Assembly (NCBI GenBank): GCA_020851795.1
Contig: JADZCA010000078.1
Span: 1-64,000, forward strand
DNA length: 64,000 nt
Direction: 5' to 3'
From: Planctomycetota bacterium
Lineage (GTDB): Bacteria > Planctomycetota > PLA2 > JAEUHO01
Shown: piece after piece, positions 8,385 through 17,095 of the stretch
Layout of the letters: each line of letters opens with the position of its first letter
Numbering within the stretch: position 1 is the first letter of the stretch
The notes under the pieces: model-generated
Database searches by the model: none
What the model was told of the DNA's origin: nothing
The model's input: only the letters and a program-made list of their open reading frames with translations
Made by a program: the position numbers and the translations under genes

Positions 8385-10571
8385 ATGCTGTCCAAGCTCG
8401 AGTCCCCCGGCGCCGCGGCCCTCCTCGCGGGCGTGGTCTGCTACGCCTTCGCGTTCACGGCCACGATCTTCCTCCCCGCGACCCTGACCAACGCCGACGA
8501 CCCGGTCGTCGTCGGCGTGGACGGCGTCAAGCGCGACGTCCCGGCCTACACGGCCGAGCAGCAGAAGGGCCGCGAGTCGTACGGCAAGCAGGTCTGCTTC
8601 CACTGCCACAGCCAGTTCGTCCGCCCCGTCAACGAGGAGGACAAGCGGTTCGGCCCGGTGTCGCAGACCGGCGAGTACGCGTGGGACCTGCCGCACTACT
8701 TCGGCACGCGGCGCACCGGCCCCGACCTCCACCGCGAGGGCGGGCTGCGCACCGACGACTGGCACCTCGCGCACCTCTACAACCCGCGCTTCACGGTGCC
8801 GCTGTCGGTGATGCCGGGCTTCACGTGGCTGTTCCGCGACAACCCCGCGGCCGGCGACGTGCGCGAGGCGCTGTCGCTGCTCGACACGAACGGCGACGGC
8901 GTGATCTCGACCAAGATCGGCGACGACGGCGGCGCGCCGCCCGAGGCGCTGGCCGAGCGCGTGCGCCGGGCCCGCGTCCTCGTCGAGAACCAGGACCCGC
9001 TGACGCGCATCGACCGCCGCGGCGTGCGCCCGGTCGGCAAGGGCGTCGTGGACTCGTACGCGTTCACGGAGGAGGCGGAGGCCGGCGACGGCCTCGTCAC
9101 CGACTACGACGGCGGCGAGCTGCCCGACGACGAGGCCCGCGCGCTCGTGACCTACCTCCAGCGCCTCGGCACGACCATCGGCATGTGGCGCAAGCCGGTC
9201 CTCGCCGGGACCCCGCCGCGCCCGTCGCCCTTCGACGACGCGTCGCCGCGCCCGCGCATGTCGGACGCGATGCGCGTGCACGGCTTCCACGCCTCCGACG
9301 CCAAGCGCGTCGAGGAGGCGGTGAAGGCGCGCGCGGCCTACGCGAAGGCCGTCGCCGCGTGGGACGCCGAGAACCCGCTGCTGGCCCAGCGCATCGGGAA
9401 GGGCCGCGAGCTCTACCAGCGCCACTGCGTCGGCTGCCACGGCGAGGAGGGGCGCGGCAACGGCCCCGCGGCCCGCTTCCTGCTGGTCCGCCCCCGCGAC
9501 TTCACGCTGGGCAAGTTCAAGTTCCGCAGCACGCCGGTGGGCACGCTGCCCCTCGACGGGGACCTCTACCGCGCGCTCTTCCGCGGCCTGCCCGGCTCGT
9601 CGATGCCTTCGTGGCGCGAGCTCGCCGACGAGCAGCTCTGGCTCCTCGTGGACTACGTCAAGTCGCTCTACGAGGGGGAGAAGGGCTTCAACGACCGCAC
9701 GAAGGTCACGCCGACGTCGCCCGAGCGCTTCGACCCCGAGCCGTCGCGCGAGGTGATGCGTGGGCGGGCCGTGTTCCTGTCGAGCGCGGCGCAGTGCTAC
9801 AACTGCCACGGCCTCGAGGGGCGCGCGGACGGCCCGGGCTGGAACACGACGACGTCGGACTGGGGTGGCGTCGTCCGCCCCCGCGACTTCCGGCCGCGCA
9901 TCACGGCCGCCGACGCCGACGAGCTCTACGCCCTCATGGGCCGCAAGCTCGAGCGCCTCGTGGGCGCGACCGCGTGGACGACGCTCTCGCAGGCCGAGGG
10001 CTGGAAGGCGCTCGCGCCGAAGGACGACGCGACGCGCCAGGCGTTCGTGAAGTTCCTCCTCGGCGACGGGGCCCGCGTCCGGGACGTCCTCGGCGAGGAC
10101 GCGGTGAAGGCGGCGTTCGGCGACCGGTTCGAAGCGCTGTTCAAGCGCGGCGACGACCCGCTCGACGAGGTCCGGATGGCCACCGCGACGGAGAAGGACC
10201 AGCCCGCCCTGCGCATGCGCAACGGCGTCACGGCCTCCGACCTCTACCGCGTGGTCATGAACGGCATCGAGGGCACGGGCATGAAGGCCACGTGGGACGT
10301 CTTCTGGTCGATGGAGGACCCCAAGCTCGAGTGGCACAAGTCGCTGGGCCGCCAGGACAAGCGCTCGAACCCGGTGCAGGTCAACGGCAAGGACGTCAAG
10401 CTCTCCGTCGTCACGAAGGACCCGCGCCTCAAGGAGGCCGGCGTCTACGAGAAGACGAACGAGAAGGGCGAGGTCGAGGAGTGGATCAAGCTCCAGCCGG
10501 GCGACGACTGGGCGCTGGTGCACTACCTCCAGTGGCTCCTCTGCGTCCCGCGCGAGCGGTCGGGGAACTGA
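8385..10571 (+). CDS. Fused cbb3 oxidase subunit CcoO-CcoP, trihaem cytochrome c
   Basis: One 728-residue protein combines the usual monohaem CcoO with a dihaem CcoP-like tail. A transmembrane anchor at residues 12-33 is followed by the CcoO-type motif CFHCH at 71-75, with the Met ligand in a SVMPGFTWLF context. The tail has CVGCH at 348 and CYNCH at 471, with MPSW as a likely Met ligand between them. Inserted in the CcoO part is a loop DTNGDGVIS starting at Asp167 that looks like an EF-hand-type calcium loop. The last 200 residues have no haem motif. Separate ccoO and ccoP genes are absent here, and a CcoP-like anchor is encoded alone at 21080-21262. Confidence 0.88.
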   Translation: MLSKLESPGAAALLAGVVCYAFAFTATIFLPATLTNADDPVVVGVDGVKRDVPAYTAEQQKGRESYGKQVCFHCHSQFVRPVNEEDKRFGPVSQTGEYAWDLPHYFGTRRTGPDLHREGGLRTDDWHLAHLYNPRFTVPLSVMPGFTWLFRDNPAAGDVREALSLLDTNGDGVISTKIGDDGGAPPEALAERVRRARVLVENQDPLTRIDRRGVRPVGKGVVDSYAFTEEAEAGDGLVTDYDGGELPDDEARALVTYLQRLGTTIGMWRKPVLAGTPPRPSPFDDASPRPRMSDAMRVHGFHASDAKRVEEAVKARAAYAKAVAAWDAENPLLAQRIGKGRELYQRHCVGCHGEEGRGNGPAARFLLVRPRDFTLGKFKFRSTPVGTLPLDGDLYRALFRGLPGSSMPSWRELADEQLWLLVDYVKSLYEGEKGFNDRTKVTPTSPERFDPEPSREVMRGRAVFLSSAAQCYNCHGLEGRADGPGWNTTTSDWGGVVRPRDFRPRITAADADELYALMGRKLERLVGATAWTTLSQAEGWKALAPKDDATRQAFVKFLLGDGARVRDVLGEDAVKAAFGDRFEALFKRGDDPLDEVRMATATEKDQPALRMRNGVTASDLYRVVMNGIEGTGMKATWDVFWSMEDPKLEWHKSLGRQDKRSNPVQVNGKDVKLSVVTKDPRLKEAGVYEKTNEKGEVEEWIKLQPGDDWALVHYLQWLLCVPRERSGN

Positions 10572-10736
10572 CCGGTCCGACTCACGAGCCGACGACGTCG
10601 GGGCGGCGGGTCCGGGCCGGGCCCGTCGCGCGGCGCCGTGGCGGTCCCACGCGCGCCGCGTGGCGTCGTCGGCGCCGCGGCGCGGCGCCGGGACGCGCGG
10701 TCTTCGCGGTCGGCGCGCGCCCGGGAGCCGACGCGC
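10572..10736. other. Short convergent intergenic region
   Basis: This 165-base gap lies between the end of the oxidase operon and the end of the leftward DUF1275-STAS gene. It is extremely GC-rich with several short self-complementary runs. No clear terminator with a T tract can be picked out. Confidence 0.4.
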
Positions 10737-11882
10737 TCAGCGCGCCGCGGCGGTCGCGGGCGTCGCCTCGAGCAGCGACATCGCGTGCGCGGCCGCCAGC
10801 TCGAGGTCGGGGCACGCCGCCGAGGGGTCGTCGCCCGAGAGGACGTGGGCGGCGACGAGCTCGCGGTAGCGCGCCGGCGTGACGCCCGCCAGCACGAGGC
10901 GACGTCCGCGCCGCTCGAGCTGGCGGGCGAGCGGGCGCAGCTCGTCGAGCGCGTCCGCGTCGAGCGACTCGACGGCCGAGAGGTCGAGCACCACGACCCG
11001 CGTCGTCGGCTCGAGGTCGTCGGCCCACGCGCCGAGGTCGGGGAACCGCGCGCGACGGCCCGCGCGGCCCGCGCGCGTCGCGATGTGGTAGACGGCGACG
11101 CCCGGCGGGAGCGCGAGGTGCAGCGTGCCGCCGAAGTCGCGGTCCGACTGCGCGGACGCGATCGGGCGCCACAGGTCCACGAGCACGATCCACGCGAGGA
11201 AGAGCACCGCCGGCACCATCGACCACGCCGGCGCGAGCCGCATCGCCACGGTGCCCAGCCCGGCGCCGAACGCGAAGCTCGCGAGGATCGTCACGAGCAG
11301 CATCAGCCGCCAGCCCGTCGCGAAGGCGCCCTGGTCCTTGACGGGCTGCGCCCCCGAGAGGCGGCGCAGCGTCCAGATCGCCGTCTCCATCCCGAGGTCG
11401 GTCAGCACGCCCGTCACGTGCGTCGTGCGCACGACGCCGCTGCTGATGCGCGTGATCGTGGCGTTCTGCAGACCCATCGCGAACGCGGGCAGCAGCGAGA
11501 GCCACACCTCCGCCGTGTCGCTGTCGATCTCCCCCAGCACCTTCCAGTCCACGCCGACCGCGAACGCGGCGAGCACCATCGCCTCGATCGCCATCGGCAG
11601 CACGTACACCGACGGCCAGTGGCGACGGTGGGCCAGCTCGGTCAGGAACCCGGACAGGGCCGCGCCGGCGCCGAACGCCGCGAGCACCGCCACGAGGAAG
11701 CCCGCGGTGCCGAAGTCGCCCGCGGCGACGTCGAGGCCGACCTGCGAAGCCGTCCCCGACACGTGGCTCGTCACGTGCCCGACCGTCAGGATCGTCAGCG
11801 CGTTCGTGTAGCCCGCCACCCACGACAGCGTGATCGCGAGCCGCGACTGGGCCTGGAACGAGTGGGCCTGCGAGACGAACAT
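10737..11882 (-). CDS. DUF1275 (YoaK-like) membrane protein fused to a STAS domain
   Basis: The N-terminal 220 residues form a six-helix DUF1275/YoaK-type membrane domain. A helix opening with TLSWVAGYTNALTILTVG and the segment GLQNATITRISSG are characteristic of the family, whose function is unknown. From about residue 255 the protein continues into a soluble STAS domain (VVVLDLSAVESLDADALDEL...LVLAGVTP), the fold of anti-sigma-factor antagonists and of SLC26 transporter tails. DUF1275 proteins normally end after the membrane part, so the fusion is unusual and suggests regulation by a partner or nucleotide. The ATG at 11882 was chosen because the longer reading starts with a low-complexity Arg/Pro stretch. 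Confidence 0.8.
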   Translation of the reverse strand: MFVSQAHSFQAQSRLAITLSWVAGYTNALTILTVGHVTSHVSGTASQVGLDVAAGDFGTAGFLVAVLAAFGAGAALSGFLTELAHRRHWPSVYVLPMAIEAMVLAAFAVGVDWKVLGEIDSDTAEVWLSLLPAFAMGLQNATITRISSGVVRTTHVTGVLTDLGMETAIWTLRRLSGAQPVKDQGAFATGWRLMLLVTILASFAFGAGLGTVAMRLAPAWSMVPAVLFLAWIVLVDLWRPIASAQSDRDFGGTLHLALPPGVAVYHIATRAGRAGRRARFPDLGAWADDLEPTTRVVVLDLSAVESLDADALDELRPLARQLERRGRRLVLAGVTPARYRELVAAHVLSGDDPSAACPDLELAAAHAMSLLEATPATAAAR

Positions 11883-12250
11883 CGGGGCGGTCGGCTCCGT
11901 GGGACGCCGTGCGACGAGGCGACGAGGGCCGACAGGGCGCCCTCGGGACGGTGCACGCCGTCCGGCGGGTCGACGGGGTCCAAGGTCCCTCGATACCACG
12001 GGTCGGACGCCGCCGGTGCCGACCGTAGGGGCGGGGCCGCCGGGGGCACCCGGCGGACCCGCCGTCGGCGCCGCGCGGCGGACGACCCGCGTCCCCGTGC
12101 GGAATCCCGGGAACCCGACGCGGACGCGCCGCGTCCGCTCGGGACCGGGAGGTCTCCCCGCGCCGCGCGTCCGTCTGGCCGGGCGGGCCGCCGGGGGTAC
12201 AGTCCCCGGTCTTCCCGCCCCGTCCCCCGTCCCCGAGAGGGCTCTTCCCG
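11883..12250. other. Divergent promoter region, DUF1275-STAS / htrA-like
   Basis: This 368-base region between two divergent genes should hold both promoters. A TACAGT box at 12198-12203 points toward the protease gene. On the minus strand TATCGA (11995 to 11990) could serve the leftward gene, leaving a leader of about 100 bases. No convincing gene was seen. Confidence 0.5.
12198..12203 (+). promoter_or_regulatory. Candidate -10 box (TACAGT) for the HtrA-type protease gene
   Basis: TACAGT stands out in a stretch of pure G and C and fits the TANNNT pattern found before many genes in this window. It leaves a leader of about 40 bases before the ATG. No clear -35 was found. Confidence 0.4.
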
Positions 12251-14293
12251 ATGCGTCGTCTCTCCGTGCTGGCGGCGGGCCTCGCCGTCCTCGTGCTGCC
12301 GGTGCTCCCCGCGCGCGCCGAGGAGAACGTCAAGGCCCACGAGCAGGTCGAGTTCGCCCGCGACCAGGTCTACCCCGCGCTCGTCAACATCTCCGTCGTG
12401 TCGCTCGGCTACTCGGGCGGCCGCACCGAGCGCTTCCCGTCGGCGGGCAGCGGCGTCATCGTCAGCCCCGCGGGCCACGTCCTGACCAACTACCACGTGG
12501 CGGGGGACTCCTCGAGCCTCGTGTGCCGCCTGCCGAGCAAGGAGGCGATCGAGGCCGAGGTCGTCGCCCACGACCCGCTCACCGACCTCTCGGTACTGCG
12601 GCTCAAGCTCGAGACGCGCAAGGACAAGAACCTCCCGATCCCGTTCGCCCGCATCGGCGACTCGAGCAAGCTCGCGGTCGGCGAGCCGGTGCTCGCGATG
12701 GGCAACCCCCTCACGCTCTCGTCGTCGATGACGCTCGGCATCGTCGGCAACCCGAGCCGCGTGTTCACGTCGTTCACGGGCTCGGACATGGACGAGATGG
12801 ACCTCGGCGACGGCCAGGTCACCGGCCTCTTCACGCGGTGGATCCAGCACGACGCGCTGATCCTGCCCGGCAACAGCGGCGGCCCGCTCGTCAACCTCCG
12901 CGGTGAGGTCGTCGGCATCAACGAGCTCGGCGGCTCGGGCGTCGGCTTCGCGATCCCGAGCAACCTCGCGTCGCACGTCCTCAACCAGGCGCTCACCTAC
13001 GGCGAGGTGCGCCGCGGCTGGTTCGGCGTCACGCTCTACCCGGTCGAGAAGATGGGGCGCCGCAACGGCGTCCTCGTGTCCTCCACGCAGCCCGGCGGCC
13101 CGGCCGACAAGGCGGGCGTCGTCCCCGGCGACGTGATCCTGTCCCTCGACGGCCGTCCGGCCGACGCCGTCTACTTCGAGGACGTCCCGACCCTGTACAA
13201 GGCGATGGCCGACTTCCAGGCCGGCCAGGTCGTCACCGTGCGCGTGCTGCGCAACGGCAAGGAGGAGAAGGACCTCCCCGTCACCGTCGTGCGCATGGAG
13301 AAGTACCTCGGCGACGAGCACGAGGTGCGCCCGCTCGGCCTCTCGGTCCGCGAGATCACGGGCCCGATGGCGCTGTTCCGCCGCTGGGAGGACAAGGACG
13401 GCGTCCTCGTCACCGGCGTGCGCCCCGGCTTCCCCGCCGACGACGCCAAGCCCGGCGCGCAGGGCGGCGACGTCATCCGCGAGCTCGACGGGAAGAAGGT
13501 CACCGACTTCGCCTCGTTCAAGGCGATCGCCGACGCGCTGGGCAAGCGCGCGGGGATCCGCGTGCGCATCCGCCGCGGCAACGACGACATCGTCACGGTC
13601 TTCGACACAAGCAAGAAGCCGCCGGAGAGCCTCGGCGCGGAGCTCCCCAAGGCGTGGCTCGGCGTCCAGACGCAGGTCGTGACGCCCGACGTCGCCACCG
13701 CGCTCGGCGCGAAGGACCTGCGCGGCTTCCGCGTGACGCAGGTCTACCCCGGCACCGAGGCCGCCAAGGCGGGCATCAAGGTCGGCGACGTCCTCACGGC
13801 GATGAACGGCTCCGAGCTCAAGGCGTCGCGCATCCAGGACGCCGAGGTGCTCCGCCGCCGCGTCGAGGCGATGTCGGTGGGCGAGAGCGCGAAGTTCAAG
13901 CTCGTCCGCGACGGCGCTGCCGTCGAGGTCGACGTCGTGCTGCAGGAGACGCCCAACGCCGCGGCGGAGGCCAAGTCGGCCGCCGACGCCGACCTCGAGT
14001 ACAAGGTCCGCTCGATCGTGTTCTTCGACCGCGTCGAGAACCGCTGGCCCGCCGACCAGGGCGGCGTGATCGTGACCGAGGCCACGCGCGGCGGCTGGGC
14101 CAACCTCGCCGGTCTCCAGGGCGGCGACCTGATCCTGCGCATCCAGGAGGAGGCCGTCGACGGCATCCCCGCCTTCGAGGCCATGACCAAGAAGCTCAAG
14201 GAGGCGAAGCCCGAGATCGTCTCCGTGTTCGTGCGGCGCGGCTACCGCACCGCCTACGTGTTCATCCAGCCCCGCTGGAAGGAAGGGAAGTGA
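12251..14293 (+). CDS. HtrA/Deg-type serine protease with four PDZ domains
   Basis: This secreted S1C serine protease (680 aa, signal peptide residues 1-23) likely acts in periplasmic protein quality control. The triad is intact: His82 (LTNYHV), Asp112 (TDLSVL) and Ser209 (GNSGGPL). Four PDZ-like domains follow at about residues 258-345, 355-450, 465-560 and 580-675, each with a GD-V/L-I-type core. DegP-family enzymes usually have one or two PDZ domains, so this is an expanded form. An SD-like GAGAGGG precedes the start. Four pseudo-protease genes follow directly in the same direction, which suggests joint function. Confidence 0.9.
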   Translation: MRRLSVLAAGLAVLVLPVLPARAEENVKAHEQVEFARDQVYPALVNISVVSLGYSGGRTERFPSAGSGVIVSPAGHVLTNYHVAGDSSSLVCRLPSKEAIEAEVVAHDPLTDLSVLRLKLETRKDKNLPIPFARIGDSSKLAVGEPVLAMGNPLTLSSSMTLGIVGNPSRVFTSFTGSDMDEMDLGDGQVTGLFTRWIQHDALILPGNSGGPLVNLRGEVVGINELGGSGVGFAIPSNLASHVLNQALTYGEVRRGWFGVTLYPVEKMGRRNGVLVSSTQPGGPADKAGVVPGDVILSLDGRPADAVYFEDVPTLYKAMADFQAGQVVTVRVLRNGKEEKDLPVTVVRMEKYLGDEHEVRPLGLSVREITGPMALFRRWEDKDGVLVTGVRPGFPADDAKPGAQGGDVIRELDGKKVTDFASFKAIADALGKRAGIRVRIRRGNDDIVTVFDTSKKPPESLGAELPKAWLGVQTQVVTPDVATALGAKDLRGFRVTQVYPGTEAAKAGIKVGDVLTAMNGSELKASRIQDAEVLRRRVEAMSVGESAKFKLVRDGAAVEVDVVLQETPNAAAEAKSAADADLEYKVRSIVFFDRVENRWPADQGGVIVTEATRGGWANLAGLQGGDLILRIQEEAVDGIPAFEAMTKKLKEAKPEIVSVFVRRGYRTAYVFIQPRWKEGK

Positions 14294-14298
14294 CTCCC

Positions 14299-15237
14299 GT
14301 GAAGCTCTCGGCCCTCCTCGCCGCCCTCGCGCTCGCGATCCCGGCGGCCCCGCTCGCGCTCGCGGGCGGCGAGCCCGACTACGCCGCGCTGCTCGAGCAG
14401 AAGGCGCCGTCCGTCGTGACGGTGAAGTTCGTGCTCAAGATGCGCATGTCGATGGGCGGCCAGACGCAGGACGACGAGCAGAACGCCGACGCCCGCGGCG
14501 TCGTCGTGGATCCGTCGGGCCTCGTCATGCTCGCCAACGACTCCTTCGAGGGCGGGATGGGCATGCTCCGCTCGATGATGCGCCGCCGCGGCGGGGCGGG
14601 CATGGACGTCTCGGCGACGCCGACCGACGTGAAGGTGATGTTCGGCAGCGACGCGAAGGAGCACGACGCCGTCGTGGTCGCGCGCGACACCAACCTCGGG
14701 CTCGCGTTCGTGCAGATCCTCGCCCCCGAGGGCACGCTCGCCGCGGTGGACCTCGGCAAGACCGTCGAGCCCAAGGTGGGCCAGACGGTCGTCGGCGTCA
14801 CGCGCAAGTCGCGCGGGTTCGACTCCGCCGCGGTGTTCGAGCGCGCGATCGTGACCGGCCGCATCGAGAAGCCCCGCGCCATGTGGGCCCTCTCGGGCGA
14901 GGCCACGCTGGGCGTCCCGATGTACGACGCCGACGGCAAGGTCGTCGGCGTGCCCGTGCGCCAGCAGGGCGTCGAGGGCGCCGACGAGGGCGGCGGCCCC
15001 ATGGGCGGGCTCGGCGCGCTGCTCGGCGGCGCCGGCGGCAACCAGGGCGTGTTCCTCCTCGCGCACGACGCGGTGACGCGCGCGCTCGAGCAGGCCAAGA
15101 AGCGCGTCCCCGAGGCCGTCGAGAAGGCGAAGGCCTCCAAGGAGGCGAGCAAGCCGGCCGAGGGCCCCGACGGCGCGAAGCCGCCCGAGACGCCGACGAC
15201 GCCGGACGCCCCCAAGGCGCCGGAGCAGCCGAAGTGA
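14299..15237 (+). CDS. Trypsin-fold pseudo-protease paralogue 1
   Basis: This secreted protein of about 312 residues aligns by eye with the protease core of the preceding gene. It shows VVVDPSGLVMLAND at the position of the histidine strand, VVARDTNLGLAFVQI at the aspartate strand, and VPMYDADGKVVG at the serine strand. His is replaced by Ser, Asp by Gly, and the GNSGGP loop is missing, so catalysis is not expected. There is no PDZ domain. The tail carries LEQAKKRVPEAVEKAKASK and then a Pro/Ala/Lys-rich end. The GTG at 14299 is preferred because GGAAGGGAAG ends 8 bases before it. An in-frame GTG at 14290 overlaps the previous stop. Confidence 0.8.
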   Translation: MKLSALLAALALAIPAAPLALAGGEPDYAALLEQKAPSVVTVKFVLKMRMSMGGQTQDDEQNADARGVVVDPSGLVMLANDSFEGGMGMLRSMMRRRGGAGMDVSATPTDVKVMFGSDAKEHDAVVVARDTNLGLAFVQILAPEGTLAAVDLGKTVEPKVGQTVVGVTRKSRGFDSAAVFERAIVTGRIEKPRAMWALSGEATLGVPMYDADGKVVGVPVRQQGVEGADEGGGPMGGLGALLGGAGGNQGVFLLAHDAVTRALEQAKKRVPEAVEKAKASKEASKPAEGPDGAKPPETPTTPDAPKAPEQPK

Positions 15238-16127
15238 CCGCGCGGCGGCGGACCGCGGGCGGGATCGCGCTCGCGTCCGTCGCGGCGCTCCTCGCGTCCG
15301 CCGCGCCCACCCGCGCGGCGGACGCGCCGTCCCCCGCGCCCGCGGGCGCCCGGGACGCGGGGCCTCAGCCCGACCTCGAGGCCGTGCTCGCGCGCGTCGC
15401 CCCGGCGGTCGTGACCGTGCAGTTCCTGCTGCGCTACGAGGGCGGCTTCGAGACGACCGACTGGGCGCACGGCGTCGTCGTGGACCCGTCGGGGCTCGTG
15501 CTCCTCGCCAGCGGCAACGTCGGCGGCGGCGACGCGAAGCTGGCCGACGTGAAGGTGCTCCTCGGGGCCGACCCGAAGGAGTGGCCGGCCGTGCTCGTCG
15601 CCCGCGACTCGACCCTCGACCTCGCCTACGTGCAGGTGCTCGGCGACGAGGGGCGCCCGTTCGCCCACGTGGACCTCGACGCGGCGGCGGCCCGCAAGCC
15701 CGAGCCGCGGCTGGGCGAGCCGCTGTGCGGCGTGACGCGCACCGGCCGCGCCTTCGACTACGCGCCGTCGGTGCGGCGCCTCTACTTCACGACGCGCATC
15801 GAGGCCCCCCGTCGCATGTGGGACTTCGCGGGCGAGTTCGGCGAGGCCGGCCTGCCGGTCTTCGACGCCACCGGCCAGCCCGTCGCCGTGCTCTCGCGCC
15901 AGTCGGGCACCGAGGGCGCCGACGAGGGCGGCGGCTCCTCGACCGACACCTTCGCGCTCCCGCTCTCGACGGTGGTCAAGAGCCTCGAGCAGGCGCGCAA
16001 GCGCGTGCCCGAGGCGGTCCGCAAGGCGGCGGAGGCGCGCAAGGACGGCGAGGCCCGGGGCGACGCCGAGCCGGCGAAGCCGGCGCCCGACGCGGCGCCG
16101 GGCGGCGAGAAGCCGGGCGGGCGCTGA
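15234..16127 (+). CDS. Trypsin-fold pseudo-protease paralogue 2
   Basis: This 297-residue secreted paralogue of the upstream gene has a GTG start overlapping the previous stop by four bases (GTGA), indicating translational coupling. Conserved landmarks are GVVVDPSGLVLLA, ARDSTLDLAYVQV, PVFDATGQPVAV and the tail motif SLEQARKRVPEAV. An Asp is kept at the catalytic-aspartate strand, but the catalytic His position is changed and the Ser loop is absent, so it is probably inactive. The Ala/Pro/Asp-rich C-terminus is low complexity. The function is unknown. A scaffold or inhibitor partner of the HtrA-type protease is one possibility. Confidence 0.8.
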   Translation: MTARRRTAGGIALASVAALLASAAPTRAADAPSPAPAGARDAGPQPDLEAVLARVAPAVVTVQFLLRYEGGFETTDWAHGVVVDPSGLVLLASGNVGGGDAKLADVKVLLGADPKEWPAVLVARDSTLDLAYVQVLGDEGRPFAHVDLDAAAARKPEPRLGEPLCGVTRTGRAFDYAPSVRRLYFTTRIEAPRRMWDFAGEFGEAGLPVFDATGQPVAVLSRQSGTEGADEGGGSSTDTFALPLSTVVKSLEQARKRVPEAVRKAAEARKDGEARGDAEPAKPAPDAAPGGEKPGGR

Positions 16128-16230
16128 GGCCGTCGCGCCCACGCGCCGACGCGGTCGGGGCCGCGCCGGCGCGCCGCGGGCACGTCGGAGCGGCTCCGCG
16201 GCCGCCGTCTCGGCGGCGGCGCCGGCCCCG

Positions 16231-16236
16231 TAGAAT
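16231..16236 (+). promoter_or_regulatory. Candidate -10 box (TAGAAT) before pseudo-protease 3
   Basis: TAGAAT lies 19 bases before the start codon, followed by GGAGG at 16244-16248 as ribosome binding site. It is the only AT-rich hexamer in the 128-base gap, so an internal promoter is likely here. Confidence 0.45.
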
Positions 16237-16255
16237 CGCGGGCCCGGAGGTCCTG

Positions 16256-17095
16256 ATGCCCCGCCCGCTCCTCGCGCTCGCCTTCGTCCCGACGCTCGCG
16301 CTCGTCAGCGCGCCCGCGCGGGCGGCCGACGCGCCCGCCGCGCCCGTCGCCGACGCGGCCCTGCCGTCGTCGGCCCTCCTCGAGCGCGTGGCCCCTGCCG
16401 TCGTCTCGGTCAAGCTCGTGCTCCGCGGCGACGAGCACGAGTTCACGCACGAGGCGGTCGGCGCGGTCGTGGACCCCTCGGGGCTCGTGGTGCTCGCCAA
16501 CGACCACCTCGGCTCCGACGACCAGAAGGCGAGCGACGTCAAGGTCACCTTCGGCAACGACCCGAAGGAGCACGAGGCGGTCGTCGTCGCGCGCGACTCC
16601 GTGCTCGGGTGGGGGTGGCTGCAGGTGCTCGGCCTGTCGGGCCCCGTCGCGGCCGTGGACCTCTCGAAGGACGCGGCGCCCTCGCTCGGGCTCGACCTCC
16701 GCTCGTTGTGGCGCGTCGGCCGGGGCTTCGACTTCGCCCCCGTCGTCAGCCGCCACTACGTGAGCGCGCGCGTCGAGAAGCCGCGCGCGATGTGGGTCGC
16801 CTCCGGCGACACGGTGCCGCTCGGCATGCCGCTCTTCGACGGCGCGGGCGCGGTCGTGGGCCTGACGGCGTCGCAGGAGTCGAGCGAGGGCGACGAGGAC
16901 GGCACGTCGTCGTCCACGTTCCTGCTCCCGATCGCCGACGCGCGCCGCAGCCTCGAGCAGGCCAAGAAGCGCGTGCCCGACGCGGTCGAGAAGGCGAAGG
17001 CGTCCAAGGATGCCGGGAAGAGCGAGCCCGAGGCGCCCAAGGAGCCCGCGCCCGCCGGGATGGACGGCGGCGCTGCGCCCGGAGCCGGCAAGTGA
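16256..17095 (+). CDS. Trypsin-fold pseudo-protease paralogue 3
   Basis: This 279-residue secreted protein has an ATG start with GGAGG seven bases upstream and a clear signal peptide (about residues 1-23, ending ARA). It shares AVVDPSGLVVLAND, VVARDSVLGWGWLQV, MPLFDGAGAVVG and SLEQAKKRVPDAVEKAKASK with its neighbours. A His is present near the expected catalytic position (LANDHL). The Asp position is Gly and the nucleophile loop is missing, so it should not be proteolytic. A separate promoter-like box precedes it, so it can start its own transcript within the array. Confidence 0.8.
   Translation: MPRPLLALAFVPTLALVSAPARAADAPAAPVADAALPSSALLERVAPAVVSVKLVLRGDEHEFTHEAVGAVVDPSGLVVLANDHLGSDDQKASDVKVTFGNDPKEHEAVVVARDSVLGWGWLQVLGLSGPVAAVDLSKDAAPSLGLDLRSLWRVGRGFDFAPVVSRHYVSARVEKPRAMWVASGDTVPLGMPLFDGAGAVVGLTASQESSEGDEDGTSSSTFLLPIADARRSLEQAKKRVPDAVEKAKASKDAGKSEPEAPKEPAPAGMDGGAAPGAGK

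Noticed and set aside
1688..8395. Very long minus-strand open frame (over 2200 codons)
   Set aside because: It is antisense to four clearly recognisable genes. The translation is Arg/Ala/Leu/Val-rich low complexity, as expected from the complement of GC-rich coding DNA.
10128..10142. GGTTCGA sequence resembling a tRNA T-loop
   Set aside because: It lies inside the coding frame of the CcoO-CcoP fusion with no matching acceptor or anticodon stems.
11883..11999. Longer N-terminus for the DUF1275-STAS protein
   Set aside because: The extra 39 residues are Arg/Pro-rich and not family-like. The shorter ATG start begins directly before the first helix.
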